A stretch of DNA of 64,000 nt from Cyclobacterium roseum (lineage in GTDB: Bacteria; Bacteroidota; Bacteroidia; Cytophagales; Cyclobacteriaceae). Every line of letters starts with the position of its first letter. The first letter of the stretch is position 1. Made by a program: the position numbers and the translations under genes. This document shows, piece after piece, positions 63,005 to 64,000 of the stretch. The DNA lies in contig NZ_WNKF01000006.1 of assembly GCF_010119225.1 (NCBI RefSeq), positions 62,001-126,000 on the forward strand, given 5' to 3'. The notes beneath the pieces were generated by a model. It was not told the origin of the DNA and ran no database searches. It was given only the letters and a program-made list of their open reading frames with translations.

Positions 63005-63925
63005 TCATTTCAGTGAAATTACCCTTCCGTCATTTTCATAACTTTCCCAAGCCCCTATTACTGTCCGGATGATCGCCTCGGTCTTTTCAAATTCCAATCG
63101 GGAAGCCCCCTCCTCCACCGACCGGATAAATTCGATTAGGTTGTCCCGGAACATGGCGTAGGAGTTTTTTATTTCTGCTATCCGCCATCCTTCAGATCCA
63201 AAAAAGGAAAGCTGAAAAGTGCCACTGATGTCCCGGAACGAGTGAACCGTGGCCTTGAGGCCCTGCTCAAAACCAATCACCACAATATCCATATCCTTTT
63301 CACCCACATGTTGTACCCATAATGGCGTGGGGTCATCCAGGGTGGCGAACAGGGCTTCCAGCAGGTGCACCCCATATTTTTTCCAATCCTTTTTACCTAC
63401 AGCTGTGACCAGGTGCAGTAGGCCCAGGGATTTGATTTCTGTCTTGACGATCCGGCATTCGTGGGCATACCGCATCGAAGAACAGGACATCAGGAATTTC
63501 CCCGAGCGGTACTGATTGCTGAAATACTGTAAGTCAGCCTTACTGAAGGCCAGGGGCTTGTCTATGAATATCGGGATGCCGGCCTCCAAAAAGGCTTTGG
63601 CCATGGCCACATGGTTTTCCGGATCATCTCTAGCCAAAATCACGGCATCCACTTGCCCGATCATGTCTTCCAGCCGCTCTACTACATGGTGTATTTGGGA
63701 AGATTTGGCGATGCTGTCGCTGATTGCTTTTTCCTGGCACCACACATGGGTTACCCTCGCATTTGGCAAGCCCAAGGTATCCCGGTTGGCCGTCAGGTAA
63801 TCGCTCACTGCAGGATAACCCAGCGACGAAATCTCCTCTCCATCAAAGGTCCCATTGATAATGGCAGACCAGGAATAGGGATGGGCATTGCCCGGACTCA
63901 TACCGATTATTCCGATTTTGATCAT
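63005..63925 (-). CDS. Gfo/Idh/MocA family oxidoreductase
   Basis: A 306-residue NAD(P)-dependent enzyme with Rossmann start IGIIGMSPGNAHPYSWS, the E-K-P signature KPLAFSKADLQYFSNQ (about 130) and the C-terminal alpha/beta domain. The N-terminal glycine motif is IGMSPGNAH rather than the usual GxGxxG/A, a feature of some sugar-oxidising subgroups. Probable substrate: a sugar or sugar acid. It is 7 bp after the stop of the partial upstream gene and 1 bp before SDR 2 in the same direction. Confidence 0.82.
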   Translation of the reverse strand: MIKIGIIGMSPGNAHPYSWSAIINGTFDGEEISSLGYPAVSDYLTANRDTLGLPNARVTHVWCQEKAISDSIAKSSQIHHVVERLEDMIGQVDAVILARDDPENHVAMAKAFLEAGIPIFIDKPLAFSKADLQYFSNQYRSGKFLMSCSSMRYAHECRIVKTEIKSLGLLHLVTAVGKKDWKKYGVHLLEALFATLDDPTPLWVQHVGEKDMDIVVIGFEQGLKATVHSFRDISGTFQLSFFGSEGWRIAEIKNSYAMFRDNLIEFIRSVEEGASRLEFEKTEAIIRTVIGAWESYENDGRVISLK

Positions 63926-63932
63926 TTCTATA

Positions 63933-64000
63933 TCAGGTTAACCAGCCCATTTTATCCCAATGGGGCAGGTTGATGAATTCAGGTTGAGGATAGGCCAGTC
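63933..64000 (-). CDS. Partial unknown gene (C-terminus only)
   Basis: Only the last 22 codons are visible, in the frame ending LPHWDKMGWLT and stopping at TGA (63933-63935), 7 bp before the Gfo/Idh/MocA start. The other two frames either stop early or look less protein-like. Too short to identify. Confidence 0.35.
   Translation of the reverse strand, partial: LAYPQPEFINLPHWDKMGWLT

Overview
The window looks like chromosomal DNA of a member of the Bacteroidetes, most likely a Cytophagales/Cyclobacteriaceae-type heterotroph. The evidence is a SusC/SusD pair, a type IX secretion plug protein, a GWxTD-domain protein, a PUR-alpha-like small protein and a DUF2723 glycosyltransferase. Many starts also lack a Shine-Dalgarno sequence and are preceded by the Bacteroidetes -7 element TAnnTTTG. 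The genus is inference.

Left part (1-39940), mostly household genes: a MATE exporter (cut by the window edge) with a Nudix hydrolase; an Lrp regulator; a secreted TPR protein; a SAF-domain oxidoreductase; a DUF2723/GT117 membrane glycosyltransferase; a methyltransferase; GWxTD-rlmB-rmuC; and a SprT-like protein. Next comes a redox module: a GltD-like flavoprotein with ferredoxin domains, a fused gamma-alpha plus beta 2-oxoacid:ferredoxin oxidoreductase (KorAB type), then a Thermus-type isocitrate dehydrogenase. Aconitase and a ferredoxin lie further along. A DNA-damage module follows: a Y-family polymerase divergent from an XRE-S24 (LexA/UmuD-like) regulator with a perfect palindrome between them, and an O6-alkylguanine methyltransferase nearby. 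Then come tRNA-Leu(GAG), an aldose epimerase, an ABC-F ATPase, the T9SS plug protein, an orphan Cas6 with no CRISPR array in view, YchF, two AI-2E family permeases, acyl-CoA reductase, CsbD and MscS.

Middle part (40132-46181): a compact, little-described module. An ECF-type sigma factor and a membrane anti-sigma-like protein overlap and are followed by a lipoprotein with an acidic tract. Facing them is a second operon with another acidic-tract lipoprotein and a TPR-CHAT (caspase-like) protein carrying a C-terminal membrane anchor. This is the best candidate here for an undescribed system.

Right part (46464-64000): an accessory uptake and catabolic (or glycoconjugate) locus. It has a LacI-family regulator, two tandem neutral-ceramidase-like exported proteins, SusD, SusC, an exported M20 amidohydrolase and a cytochrome c lipoprotein. 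A seven-gene minus-strand run then reads, in transcription order, an unidentified partial gene, a Gfo/Idh/MocA oxidoreductase, two SDRs (one with an abnormal YxxxN active site), RidA, an M19 dipeptidase and a third ceramidase-like protein. All three ceramidase-like proteins lack the serine of the GDVSPN amidase hexapeptide, so the real substrate is probably not ceramide. Import of an amide- or peptide-containing glycan or lipid is a reasonable inference, but the substrate cannot be read from the sequence.
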